Of a stretch of DNA of 64,000 nt, positions 1-10,700 are shown one piece after another. Position 1 is the stretch's first letter, and every line of letters begins with the position of its first letter. Source of the stretch: Actinomadura chibensis NBRC 106107 (GTDB lineage: Bacteria > Actinomycetota > Actinomycetes > Streptosporangiales > Streptosporangiaceae); assembly GCF_001552135.1 (NCBI RefSeq), contig NZ_BCQP01000004.1:124001-188000 (forward strand), given 5' to 3'. A program made the translations under genes and the position numbers. The notes under the pieces were generated by a model. That model ran no database searches and had not been told where the DNA came from. It saw nothing but the letters and a program-made list of their open reading frames with translations.

Positions 1-643
1 CCGACGCCTGCGACATCAGCAACCGGCTCCGCCCGGACGCCCGCAGCGCCTCCGCCAGCTCGCCGACCGCCGCCCGCGCCCGCTCCCGCCGCGCCGGTCC
101 CGCGAGGATCCGCCGCCACCACGACCCGGCGGGCCGCGCGTCCCGCACGAGCGGCCCGAGCCGCGCGCTGACCTCGTGCGCGGCCGTCCGCGCCTTGGGC
201 AGGTCGGGCCCGGCGTTCACGAGCCGGTGCAGCGCGACGACCACCGGCGTCATGACCTCGTCGCGCCGCCCGACGTCGACGCGCACGGCCGCCGACCGCT
301 CCGCCGCCTCCGCGAGACTCCCCGCCGCCGCGTGCAGCTGCTTCGCCGTCTGCGGCCCGACACCGGGGATCAACTGCAACCGGTACGGGGGAGTGTCCAG
401 GACGTCGGCGACGCTCGCGAACCCGGCGTCCTCCAGGGGCCCGAGCCGCAGCCGCCCCTCGGTGACGTCCTTCAACCGCGCGACCGGAATCGACGCGAGC
501 TGCTCCCGCGCCGCCTCCTTCCGCAACGGCGCCAGCGCCTTCTGCACCTCCGCCACGGCCCGCCGATGGTCGCCCAGCAGGTCGCGGGCGGCGCCGAGCA
601 GCGACCTCCCGTCCCGCAGGACGCCCTTCGACTCGTATGCCAT
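1..643 (-). CDS. Helix-hairpin-helix protein, N-terminal part (runs off the window)
   Basis: An open frame starts at an ATG at 643 on the minus strand (MAYESKGVLRDG...) and continues past base 1, so only about 214 N-terminal residues are visible. Residues about 80-105 include PYRLQLIPGVGPQTAKQL, a helix-hairpin-helix signature (hydrophobic-P-G-V-G) typical of non-sequence-specific DNA binding. The rest is Arg/Ala-rich and helical, with no signal peptide or membrane segment. The helix-hairpin-helix is seen; a DNA-related role, perhaps the front part of a helicase or nuclease, is inference. The gene is divergent from the regulator starting at 715, with about 70 bases between them. Confidence 0.6.
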   Translation of the reverse strand, partial: MAYESKGVLRDGRSLLGAARDLLGDHRRAVAEVQKALAPLRKEAAREQLASIPVARLKDVTEGRLRLGPLEDAGFASVADVLDTPPYRLQLIPGVGPQTAKQLHAAAGSLAEAAERSAAVRVDVGRRDEVMTPVVVALHRLVNAGPDLPKARTAAHEVSARLGPLVRDARPAGSWWRRILAGPARRERARAAVGELAEALRASGRSRLLMSQAS

Positions 644-714
644 CCCGACCCCTAACCGCAAACCCCGCCACATGATGCCAGCGCCCCCCGACACCCCGCC
701 TTAGCCTGGACGGC

Positions 715-1953
715 ATGGACGATCTGGCGGGAAGACGCACCGGTGAGCGCATCCAGGTCCTCCGGGAGCGCAAGGGGCTGACGCGTCCGACGCTCGCCGG
801 GCTCGTCGGGAAGTCCGCGTCCTGGCTGAAGGGCATCGAGAACGGGCGGCGCCTGCCGCCCCGGCTGCCGACCCTGGTGCGGCTGGCCGAGGCGCTCGGC
901 GTGGGCGACGTCGCGTTGCTCGCGGGCACCGACATGGACCTCGGCGACGCGGCGTCCATCCCGGTCGCGTCCTTCTCCCGCATCCCGCATGACGCGGTCC
1001 CGGCGATCCGGGACGCCGTCCGCGAACCGCTGCTCACCGTCACCGCGCCGGGCGCGGACGTCGCGGCGCTGGCGTCCCGCACCGCGCAGGCGTGGCGGCT
1101 CTGGCACGGCTCGCCCACGCACCGCACCGACGTCGGCCGCATTCTCCCCGCCCTCCTCCGCGACGCCCGCGTCGCCGTGCGCGTGACCGAGGGCGACGAG
1201 CGACGCGCGGCCAACGCCCTCCTCTCGGACGTGTACGCGCTCGTGCAGCACGAACTCGTCTGGGCGGCCGAGCCCGAACTGGTCTGGGTCGTCGCCGACC
1301 GCGGCGTGGCCGCCGCCCACACCGCCGACCAGCCGCTCTCCCTGGCGGGCGCGGCGTGGACGCTGGCGATCGTCCAGCGGTCCATGGGCGACGTTGACGG
1401 CGCACTCGGACTCGTCAACGAGGCGGCGAACCTCCTCAGACCCCGCCTGGAAACCGGGCCCGTCGAACTCCGCGCCATGTATGGCGCCCTTCTTCTGCAC
1501 GCCGCCACGTCGAGCGCCCGAGACGGCCGCGAAGGCGACGCGCTCCGCTACCTGGACGAAGCACAGACCACGGCGGAACGACTCCCCACCGGCTACCACC
1601 ACCCGTGGACCCAGTTCGGCTCGTCCAACGTCGCCGTGCACGCGGTATCAGTGCGGGCCGACCTGTCGAAGTCCTCGGCGGCCCGCGACGAGGCCCGCCG
1701 CATCGACCCGGACACGATCCCGAGCCGCGAGCGCCGCGCCCGCCTCATGGTCGAGACGGCCCGCACCTACCACCGCCAGCGCGACCACTCCGCCGCGCTG
1801 GACTGGCTCGAACGCGCCTACCCGGTCTGCAACGACTCGGTCCACTACTCGCCGCAGGCCCGCCAGATGGCCTCCGACGCCGTCGACCACGGCGGCCCCA
1901 TGATCGCCCGCCGCGCCCACGCCTTCGCCCGCCTCCTCGGCCTCCCCGTGTGA
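715..1953 (+). CDS. XRE-family transcriptional regulator with TPR-like C-terminal region
   Basis: 412 residues. The N-terminus (about residues 9-65) is a Cro/C1-type helix-turn-helix: GERIQVLRERKGLTRPTLAG with the recognition-helix region KSASWLKGIENGRRLPP, followed by a hydrophobic dimer/packing helix. Residues about 120-400 are Ala/Leu/Arg-rich helical repeats resembling the tetratricopeptide sensor half of many actinomycete XRE regulators. The ATG at 715 is kept because the helix-turn-helix begins a few residues later. The target is unknown. The two small genes at 2090-2670 follow on the same strand, as commonly seen with small partners of such regulators, so co-regulation is plausible but unproven. 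Confidence 0.85.
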   Translation: MDDLAGRRTGERIQVLRERKGLTRPTLAGLVGKSASWLKGIENGRRLPPRLPTLVRLAEALGVGDVALLAGTDMDLGDAASIPVASFSRIPHDAVPAIRDAVREPLLTVTAPGADVAALASRTAQAWRLWHGSPTHRTDVGRILPALLRDARVAVRVTEGDERRAANALLSDVYALVQHELVWAAEPELVWVVADRGVAAAHTADQPLSLAGAAWTLAIVQRSMGDVDGALGLVNEAANLLRPRLETGPVELRAMYGALLLHAATSSARDGREGDALRYLDEAQTTAERLPTGYHHPWTQFGSSNVAVHAVSVRADLSKSSAARDEARRIDPDTIPSRERRARLMVETARTYHRQRDHSAALDWLERAYPVCNDSVHYSPQARQMASDAVDHGGPMIARRAHAFARLLGLPV

Positions 1954-2089
1954 CCGCACCGCGCCCCGCGACCAGGGGCGCACAGCGCACCCCAGCGCGC
2001 ACGGGCGCGAAGCGCGGCCCTCGCGCCGACGCCCGCACCCCATGCTCTCCGTGACCAAATGAACACAGTCCAGGAGGGGTGCGTCGAGC

Positions 2090-2353
2090 GTGCCGAGCAA
2101 CAATCAACCGCCACGGCTGTTCGCATGGGATGTGCGGGGCGAGGACGTCGCTCGCGGCGGGGTGACCGATGATCGGAATGCCGCGATCCGGCACGTCCAT
2201 GAGGCGATGCGCGGGTTCGGCTCCGGTGCGTCCGGGGAGGTGCGGCGGGTCGCGCTCGCGCCGGACGGCAGCGCCGCCTACGTCGACCTTGACATCGTGG
2301 GCGAGGCGTGGCGTGACAAGGGCAGCGGTGCGATCGTGTGGCGCGGCGCATGA
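2090..2353 (+). CDS. Small hypothetical protein
   Basis: 87 residues beginning MPSNNQPPRLFAWDV, with no signal peptide or transmembrane helix. A purine-rich site (AGGAGGGG, about 2070-2077) precedes the GTG/ATG region. The composition is soluble, alternating beta-like (RRVALAPDGSAAYVDLDIVG). No known domain is recognised. It overlaps the next gene by four bases (ATGA at 2350-2353), so the two are almost certainly translationally coupled. Position downstream of the XRE regulator suggests a small regulatory partner or effector, but nothing in the sequence proves it. Confidence 0.6.
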   Translation: MPSNNQPPRLFAWDVRGEDVARGGVTDDRNAAIRHVHEAMRGFGSGASGEVRRVALAPDGSAAYVDLDIVGEAWRDKGSGAIVWRGA

Positions 2354-2670
2354 AGGCGACCGCTCACTTGGACGCCCTTGCGGATGCGCTCGCGTTCGCG
2401 GGCTGGTCGTGCGTCCCGCGCTACGAGGTGACACCGGCGCTCCTGCGCGTCTTCTCTCCGTCCGCGCCGATCATCGGGGAGAGCATCAGTGTCAAAGCGG
2501 GCGTGGGCGGCGTGCCGTGGTTCATCTCCTCGACCGGCGACCCGCTCAGGCCCTGCCATGACCTCACCGGCTCCTGCATCGAAATCTCCGCCCGACTCGC
2601 CCCATTCGTAGCGGCCGCCCGGATGTCCGGACGCAGGGCGCGAACCCGACGCTTTCCCTGGTGGCGGTGA
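2350..2670 (+). CDS. Hypothetical protein, coupled to the preceding gene
   Basis: The start chosen is the ATG at 2350 (MKATAHLDALADALAFAG), inside the ATGA overlap with the upstream gene; an ATG 12 bases earlier would add only MARR. About 106 residues, soluble, with a helical N-terminus and a compact beta-rich middle, then a basic C-terminus (GRRARTRRF). No domain is recognised. It ends six bases before the stop of the convergent beta-propeller gene, so the two transcription units meet here with almost no spacer. Confidence 0.55.
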   Translation: MKATAHLDALADALAFAGWSCVPRYEVTPALLRVFSPSAPIIGESISVKAGVGGVPWFISSTGDPLRPCHDLTGSCIEISARLAPFVAAARMSGRRARTRRFPWWR

Positions 2671-2675
2671 GCCGA

Positions 2676-4340
2676 TTATTGGAGGTCGGTTCTCTTTACG
2701 GTGCCCTGCGGACCGGCTGTTTGGACGGGGTTGCTCGGTGGGGATTGGACGGTGTTCCCGTAATGGTCGATGGCGCGGATCGCGTAGGTGTGGGTGCTGC
2801 CCGGGGGCAGGTCGGCGTCGGTATGGGTGAGGGGTTTCAGGTCCCAGAATCTGGAGGGGGAACCGAGGGCATGGACGATGGTGGCGCCGTCGCGGACGAC
2901 CTCGTATTTCAGTTGCCTGTTGTCGCGGTCCCAGGTCTGGGTCCAGGTGACGGTCAGGGCGCCGGTGGTCCCGTCGGGCCTGGTGACCGTGGGTGCCTTG
3001 ATCGGCTGAGGTGAACCGGTGTCCTTCTGGACGGTCAGATCACCGAAACGGGTGAGTCCCTGTTGGGGCTGCCCGTTCACGGTGGTGAAGTCGCCGCCGA
3101 CCCAGAGGCGGTGTCCGTCGTTGTCCATGGCGCGGGGGCCTTGGCCGTCGGTGGGAGCCGCGTTGGTGTCGGCGAACCAGTGCAGGATCGGCGGGGTGTC
3201 GTAGCGGGCGGGGTCGGGTTTCGCGGGTTCGGCGAGCAGGCGCTGGTGGCCGTCGTTGTCCAGTTGCGGGAACCCGTCGGGCTGGCTGGCGCAGTCGTGG
3301 GCGTGCGAACCGCTGTACAGGACGCCCCCGAGCAGGCTGATGGTCTCCGTCCCGCCTTTGCAGTGGTCGATCCAGCGCAGGACACCGCCCTCGGGATCGA
3401 CGGCCAAGCGTCCGTCGAAGGTGCCGGTACCGGCGGCGCTGACGTAGACGGTGTCGTCGTCGGTTGTCAGGTCGGTCGCCCAGGACTGCCGTGAGTCGTC
3501 GATGTACTCCAGGCCCGTCTCCCAGGGGGCGTTGGTGCCGGTGGCGTCGGTGCGGACGGAGCCCAGCCCGTGCGGGGCGACGCCGTTGAGGGTGTTGAAC
3601 TTGCCGCCGATGACGACCTGGCTCCGGTCGGGGGAGAGCGTCATCGACATCACGCGGCGGTCGGCGGCCGGAGCCCAGGCGGTGAGCGCCCCGGAGGCAG
3701 CGTCGAAGGCGGCCAGGCGTTGGCGGGACGCACCGTCGGCGGTGGTGAAGTTGCCGCCGGTGTAGACGGTGGTGGCGCTGACGGCGAGGGCTTCGGCGGC
3801 GGCGTCCAGGTCGTGGCGGAAGCCGGTGAGGGCGCCGGTGGGCAGGGTGAAGGAGCCGATCCGGGGCCGCGACTGCCCGTTGATCTTGGTGAACTTCCCG
3901 GCGACGTAGAGGGTGCGGGCGTCCGGTGCGGATTCCAGGTCCCAGACGATGACCTCCTGCCCGGCGTTGGCCTCGACGGCGGGGTTCCAGGGCAGCGGCC
4001 GTCCGGTGGCGGCGTCGAAGGCGGCCAGGTTGGCGCGGGGGAGTTCGGCGGGGTCTCCCGGCGCGGCGCCGGGCGGCCGGATGGCGGTGAAGGCGCCGCC
4101 GACATAGACGGTGCCGCCGACGATCTCGACCGTCCAGACGGTGCCGTTGGTCTGCCAGGTCGGCAGCGGGTCGGCGGTGACGGTGGGGAGCTCTCCGGGC
4201 GGCGGTGCCGTGTCGGCCGCCGCTGACGGCGTTCCGGTCACCGCGACGGCGGCGGTGAGCGCGAGGGCGGTGAACGCCGTGGACACGGCGCGCCTGTGAC
4301 GAGGGTGAAGTGTCCGTGAGAACCAGGGCGCGGTGGGCAT
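2676..4340 (-). CDS. Secreted beta-propeller protein with fibronectin-type III-like C-terminus
   Basis: 554 residues. Residues 1-43 form a signal peptide (HRRAVSTAFTALALTAAVAV, then an SAAADT cleavage region), so the protein is exported. Residues about 45-440 contain repeated blades of the type TVYVGGAFTA, TLYVAGKFTKING, TVYTGGNFTT, QVVIGGKFNTLNG and RLWVGGDFTTVNG, each followed by a line like LAAFDAATG; this is the beta-propeller pattern of secreted actinomycete surface proteins. Residues about 450-540 look like a fibronectin type III domain. A Shine-Dalgarno GGAGGGGG precedes the ATG. Divergent from the RHS gene. The binding partner is unknown; no catalytic motif is visible. Confidence 0.8.
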   Translation of the reverse strand: MPTAPWFSRTLHPRHRRAVSTAFTALALTAAVAVTGTPSAAADTAPPPGELPTVTADPLPTWQTNGTVWTVEIVGGTVYVGGAFTAIRPPGAAPGDPAELPRANLAAFDAATGRPLPWNPAVEANAGQEVIVWDLESAPDARTLYVAGKFTKINGQSRPRIGSFTLPTGALTGFRHDLDAAAEALAVSATTVYTGGNFTTADGASRQRLAAFDAASGALTAWAPAADRRVMSMTLSPDRSQVVIGGKFNTLNGVAPHGLGSVRTDATGTNAPWETGLEYIDDSRQSWATDLTTDDDTVYVSAAGTGTFDGRLAVDPEGGVLRWIDHCKGGTETISLLGGVLYSGSHAHDCASQPDGFPQLDNDGHQRLLAEPAKPDPARYDTPPILHWFADTNAAPTDGQGPRAMDNDGHRLWVGGDFTTVNGQPQQGLTRFGDLTVQKDTGSPQPIKAPTVTRPDGTTGALTVTWTQTWDRDNRQLKYEVVRDGATIVHALGSPSRFWDLKPLTHTDADLPPGSTHTYAIRAIDHYGNTVQSPPSNPVQTAGPQGTVKRTDLQ

Positions 4341-4704
4341 CGAGCCCCCTCCAGCGGGGTGACGCGAACCAGGTCGCCATGATCATCACATTTCGCCGGA
4401 GTCCCGGCAAGAACAGTGCTGACCAGTTCTGATATTGGAGTCACCCACGTTGTCCAGATCTCGATGCGACATATTTCTGCGCGTGCGGACGCCGCTGTCG
4501 CCGGGCCGGTTGACATGGTGTCCGAAAATGGTCCTGATCTTGTCTCTGTCCTGCTGTTTCGGGTGGGCGTCACCGGCTGTCACCGATTGTGGTCTTGATC
4601 AAGAACCTTTCGCCCCGCATTGTCGAAGGTGATCACTGCTGGCGTGTTCGTGAGGCGTCCACAATGGCGCGTCTCGCGTCCCTCGACCCGCGAGGAGAAG
4701 CGAC
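4341..4704. other. Intergenic region between divergent secreted-protein genes
   Basis: 364 bases separate the starts of the beta-propeller gene and the RHS gene. It is visibly less GC-rich than its flanks. A TTGACA hexamer at 4510-4515 on the plus strand could be a -35 box for the RHS gene, but I see no convincing -10 at 17 bases. The RHS Shine-Dalgarno GAGGAG lies just before the GTG at 4705. No RNA or conserved small gene is recognised. Confidence 0.4.
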
Positions 4705-7700
4705 GTGCCGTTGTTGCCGCAGCCGATGTCAGCCTGGAAGGGCCACGCGTCCCCGGATCCGGTGGGGACGGCCCGGCGGCCGCTGCTCCGCGTGGGACGG
4801 CTGCTGCGGACCGCGGCGGCGGGAACGACCGTGGTCTTGGCCGCGGGCCTGGCCACGGTGCCCGCCGCGCAGGCGGACTCCCCGCGCGGCGGGCGCCCCG
4901 AGGCCGCCGACCACGAACGCAAGGTGGACGGCGGGCCGCTGAAGGCCCGGCCCCGCACGCCGGACCCGGCGGCGAAGCCGACGCCGGCGGCGAAGGCGGC
5001 GTGGCCGAAGCCGGGGACGGCGGAGGTGACCGCGCCGGGCCGTCAGGCCGGACGGTCCGGAACGTCCCAAAACCTGGCATGGGCCAAGAGGCTGCCGGTC
5101 GCGCTGGCGCCACCGGGACCGGCGGCCAAGGGCGCGGCGGCGCGTCCGGTCGCGAAGGGGCCGGTGACCGTCGCGGTGCCGGACCGCGACGCCGCCCGGC
5201 GAGCCGGGGTCGAGGGGTTCCTGTTCACCCTGACCCCCGCGAAGAGGGGCGTGCCGGGTCGGGTCGGCGTCCGGGTGGACTACTCCGCGTTCGCGCAGGC
5301 GTTCGGCGGCTCCTACGGCACCCGGTTGCGGCTCGTCCAACTGCCGTCGTGCGCCGTGACGGCCCCGGCCTCGCCGCAATGCCGGACCACCATCCCGATC
5401 CCGGCGTCCAACGACGGCGAGACCCGCACCCTCACCGCGGACGTGGCCACCGCGTCCGGCGCCCCGACGGTGCTGGCGGCGGTCGCCGCGCCCGAAGGGC
5501 CGCAGGGCGACTACTCGGCGACGACGCTGGACCCGTCCGCGACCTGGACGACGTCCGGGAGCACCGGCGACTTCACCTGGTCGTACCCGTTGAAGGCGCC
5601 GCCGGTCCCGGGCGGGCTGGAGCCGGGCGTCGGCCTCAGCTACTCGTCGCAGAGCGTGGACGGCCGGACGGTCAACACCAACGGCCAGCCGTCCTGGGTG
5701 GGCGAGGGTTTCGACTACTGGCCGGGTTTCATCGAGCAGCGCTACAAGCCGTGCGCCGAGGACGGCGCGCCCAAGGACCCGCAGGGCAGGTCCCCGGGCG
5801 ACCTGTGCTGGGGCTATGAGAACGCGACCGTCACCTGGAACGGCAAGGGCGGCGAGCTGGTCAAGGGCTCCGACGGCACGTGGCGGCTGAAGAACGACGA
5901 CGGCACGAGGTTCGAGAAGCTGGCCTCGCTCGACACCGGCAACGGCGACAAGGAGGGCGAGTACTGGAAGGTCACCACGACCGACGGGACCCGCTACTAC
6001 TTCGGCCTCAACCACCTGCCCGGCTACGGCTCCGGCGGCCCCGAGAGCAACTCGGCGTGGACGGTCCCGGTGTTCGGCAACGACCCCAAAGAGCCCTGCC
6101 ACCAGGACTCCGGGTTCGCCGACTCGTGGTGCCAGCAGGCGTGGCGCTGGAACCTGGACATGGTCGTCGACCCCGACGACAACGCCGCCATCTACCTGTA
6201 CGACAAGGAGACCAACTACTACGGCCGCAACCTGAAACCGGCCGACGCCACCCTCTACACCCGCGGCGGCTACCTCAAGTCGGTCGAGTACGGGCTGCGC
6301 GGCGACAACGTGTTCGCGGGCGCGCCCCCGGCCCGGCTCCTGTTCGACAAGGCCGAGCGGTGCCTTCCCACCGCCACCTTCGACTGCGCCCCCGCCAAGA
6401 TCGACACCAGCCCCGAGCAGTGGCGGGACACGCCGTGGGACATGAACTGCAAGGCCGGCACCGAATGCAAGGACGGCCACGGCTCCACCAGCCCCACCTT
6501 CTGGTCGCGCTACCGGCTCAAGAAGATCACCGCGCAGATCAACCGGGGCTCCGGCTTCGGCTACCGATCGATCGACTCCTGGACGCTGGACCACCAGTGG
6601 GGCGCCGTCACCGACGAACGCGACCTGCTCCTCAAGGAGATCCAGCACACCGGGCACGCCGGAGCCACCGCGGCCGACGACATCGCGCTGCCCAAGGTGA
6701 CGTTCAACCATGTCCCGAGGGACAACCGCGTGGACCAGGCGGGCGACGGCCTGCCCGCCTACACCCGCTACCGCGTCAGCAAGATCTTCGACGAGTCCGG
6801 CGGCGAACTCGACGTCGACTACTCGGGGCAGGAATGCTCCCGCACATCGCTGCCCCAGCCGGAGAGCAACACCAAGCGCTGTTATCCCCTCGTGTGGCAA
6901 CTGCCGAACCAGTCCACACCGTTCACCGACTGGTTCAACACCTACGTCGTCACCGGGGTCGTGCAGAGGGACCGCACCGGCGGCGCCCCCGACAAGGCCA
7001 CCCGGTACGAGTACCTCGACGGCGCCGCCTGGCATTACGACGATGACGACGGCCTGACCCGGGAGAAGAACAAGACCTGGTCGCAGTGGCGCGGCTACGG
7101 GCTGGTGCGGGTCACCACCGGCGCCCCCGGCGCCCCGTCCACCCGGACCGACACCTACTACCTGCGCGGCATGGACGGCGACCGCGCCGCTCCCGGCGGC
7201 GGGACCAAGAACGTCACCGTCCCGGACGGCGAAGGCGGCACGATCACCGACCACGACGCCTGGGCCGGTTCCGCGTACCGCACCGTCACCTACAACGGGC
7301 CGGCCGGTCCCGTGGTCAGCAAGCAGGTCAACACGCCGTGGCGGTACCAGACCGCGTCCCGGACCCGGGACTGGGGGACGGTCACCGCGAACGTCACCGG
7401 CACCGCCCGCACCCGCACGTTCACCGCGATGGACGGCGGCGGCTGGCGGGAGACCCGCGTCGACAACACCTTCGACACCGACGGCAACGGCGGCACCAGC
7501 GTCACCGTCGGCCGCGTCACGATCAGCGAAGACCTCGGCGACGTCGCCGACCCCGCCGACGACCGCTGCACCCGCACCACCTACAAGGACAACACGTCCG
7601 GCTGGCTCCTGGCCTACCCCAACCGGGTCGACACCGTCGCCGTGAAGTGCTCCGTCACGCCGGACCGGAAGACGAAGGACGACGGCCAGCCCGGACAGGT

Positions 7701-10700
7701 GATCTCCGACGTCCGCACGTCCTACGACGGGAACGGCTGGAACGTCGCGCCGACGCGCGGGAACGCGACCGTCGTCGAACGGCTCGTCGCGCACGACGGC
7801 ACCAACCCCACCTACCAGCGGACGGTCTCGACCGAGTACGACCGGTTCGGGCGGCCGACGACGGTGACCGACGCCAAGGGCCAGCCCACCACCACGGCGT
7901 ACACCGACCAGGACGGGCTCACCCGCCGGACCCGGGTGACGAGCCCCCAGGTCAACGCGGGCGACCCGGGGAGCGCGCACACCACCGTCACCGACTACGA
8001 ACCGGCGTCCGGTCGCCCCCTGGCCACGACCGACCCGGCGGGCAAGCGCACCGACGTCACCTACGACGCCCTCGGCCGCGTGGCCAAGGTGTGGTTCCCC
8101 GACCGTCCGAAGGCGACCGCCACGCCCAGCCTCGAATACAGCTACCAGGTCGCGGACGGGAAGATCGTCGCGGTCGGCACCCGGACGCTGACCGCCGCCG
8201 GCGCGCAGCGGCCGCCCACCTACACGCTGTACGACGGGCTGCTGCGGCCCCGGCAGGAGCAGGTCCACGGCCCCGGCGGCGACAAGATCGTCTCCGAGAC
8301 GCTGTACAACGGCATCGGTCAGCCGCACCGGGTCTACGCGCCCTACTACGCGGACGGCGCCCCCAGCCCGTCGCTGTGGGCGGCGTCGCAGCCGTCCGAC
8401 ATCGAGTCCCAGACCGAGTACACCTACGACGGGCTGGGCCGTGTCACCAAGGCGGCACTGGTCAAAGGGGGCGGCGACGGCCCGCAGCTGTGGGCCACCA
8501 CCACCAGCTACGGTGGCGGCCGCGTCACCGTCGACCCGCCCCAGGGCGGCACCCCCAGCACCACGTACGCGAACGCCCGCGGCCAGACGACCGAACTGCG
8601 GCAGTACCGCGCCGACTCGCCGACCGGGGACGACTACGACGTCACCCGCTACACCTACGCGCCCGGCGGCCAGATCAAGACCGTCACGGGCCCGGTGAAC
8701 AGCAAGACCCCCGGCGACCCCGCGGCCACCTGGACGTCCACCTACGACCAGGCCGGGCGCAAGATCAAGACCGACGACCCCGACAAGGGCGTCTCCACCT
8801 ACGCCTACGACGAGCTGGACCGGCTCACCACCGTCACCGACGCCCGCGAGCAGAAGGTCACCACCCACTACGACCCGCTCGGCCGCGTCACCCGGACGAC
8901 CGACGGCTCCGGGAACGTCCTGACGAGCAACGTCTACGACACCCTCGCCAAGGGGCAGTTGACGTCCAGCACCCGCAAGGCCAAGGACCGCAACGGAGAC
9001 ACCGCCGACTACACGACCACCATCGGCGGCTACGACAACCTGTACCGGCCCACCAGCACGACCTTCACCGTCCCCGGCTCCGAGGGCCTGGGTACGCAGT
9101 TCACCTACTCCAGCACGTACAACGCGGACGGCACCCTCAAGACCAGCACGCTGCCCGCCGCCGGGGACCTGCCCGCCGAGACCCTCTCCCACGGGTACGA
9201 CGACCTGACCCGTCCCACCACGCTCGGCGGCCTCTCCGGCTACGTGTCCGGCAGCACCTATTCGCCCACCGGCAAACCCCTCCAGTACGAGCTGAGCGCC
9301 GGGCAGAAGAAGGCGTGGCTGACCTACCAGTACCAGGCCGTCACGCAGCGGGTCTCCAAGTTCCAGGTCACCCGCCAGGACGCGGCGACCACGCCCGACC
9401 TCGACGCCGCCTACACCTACGACGACGCCGGGAACATCCGCCAGATCGCGGACGCCTCGCCCGCCGGGCAGGACACCCAGTGCTTCCGCTACGACCACCT
9501 GCGCCGCCTCACCGACGCCTGGTCGCAGAGCGCGGCCGCCTGCCCGTCCGACGGCGCCGCCCCCACCATCGGCGGCCCCGCGCCCTACAGGTTCACCTAC
9601 CGGTACGCCACCGACGGCAGCCGCACCGACGAGACCCAGTACCACAAGAACCCGGACGGTGCCGTCCAGACCACCACCCGCGGCTACGACTACGCCTCCG
9701 ACCCGGACGTCACCGGCTACAAGGGCCACCAGCTCGCCAAGGTCGCCCAGACCGGCACCAGCCCCTACAGCGGCGGGCCCGGCACCGAGACGTACGCCTA
9801 CGACAAGACCGGCAACACCACCGCCCGGACCCACACCTACACCGACAACGGCGCCACCAAGACACGCACCCAGACCTTCGCCTACGACCCCGAAGGCGAG
9901 ATCAGCTCCATCACCCAGCAGGAGACCGGCAAGCCCGACGAGAACCACAGCTTCGTCTACGACACCGACGGAGAGCGCCTGATCAAACGCGACGCCACCG
10001 GCGTCACGCTCTACCTGCCCGGCATGGAGGTCAAACTTCCCACCGGCGCCGCCCAGCCGACCGCCACCCGCTACTACGACCACGGCGGGCAGACGATCGC
10101 CACCCGCACCGCCGCGGGCGTGACCTTCCTGGCGCCCGACCACCAGGGCACGAGCCTCATCGCCATCGGCGCCTCGGGCGGGCAGTCGTCCCAGCGCCGC
10201 ACCACCCCGTTCGGCCAGGAACGCGGCACCACCGGCGCCTGGCCCGCCGGCATGGACAAGGGCTTCGTCGGCGGCACCAAGGACACCACCTCGCTCACCC
10301 ATCTGGGAGCCCGAGAATACGACCCGAACACCGGACGCTTCACCACGGTCGACCCGGAGTTCGACATCGGCTGGCCGCAGAGCTGGAACGGCTACGCCTA
10401 CGCCGACAACAACGTCCCCACCAGCGCCGACCCCGAGGGGACCGACGGTCCCCTCACCGGCAACACCGAGTGCTACTACTCGGGGAAGAACTGCGACAGC
10501 GGCCCCAGCCCGGCGAACAAGGGCGGCGGCACCTCGCCCCCGCCCGTCAAGAAGAAGAAGTGGTGGCAGAAGGGCCCGGCCGGCGTCGTCGTCAACGGCT
10601 TCAACGGCTTCGTGGACGGCGCCGTCACCGAGGCCGTCGAGATCTTCCAGTTCCCCGGCCAGCTCAGCAACGCCATGGCCGGCGCGACCGCCGCGCCCTA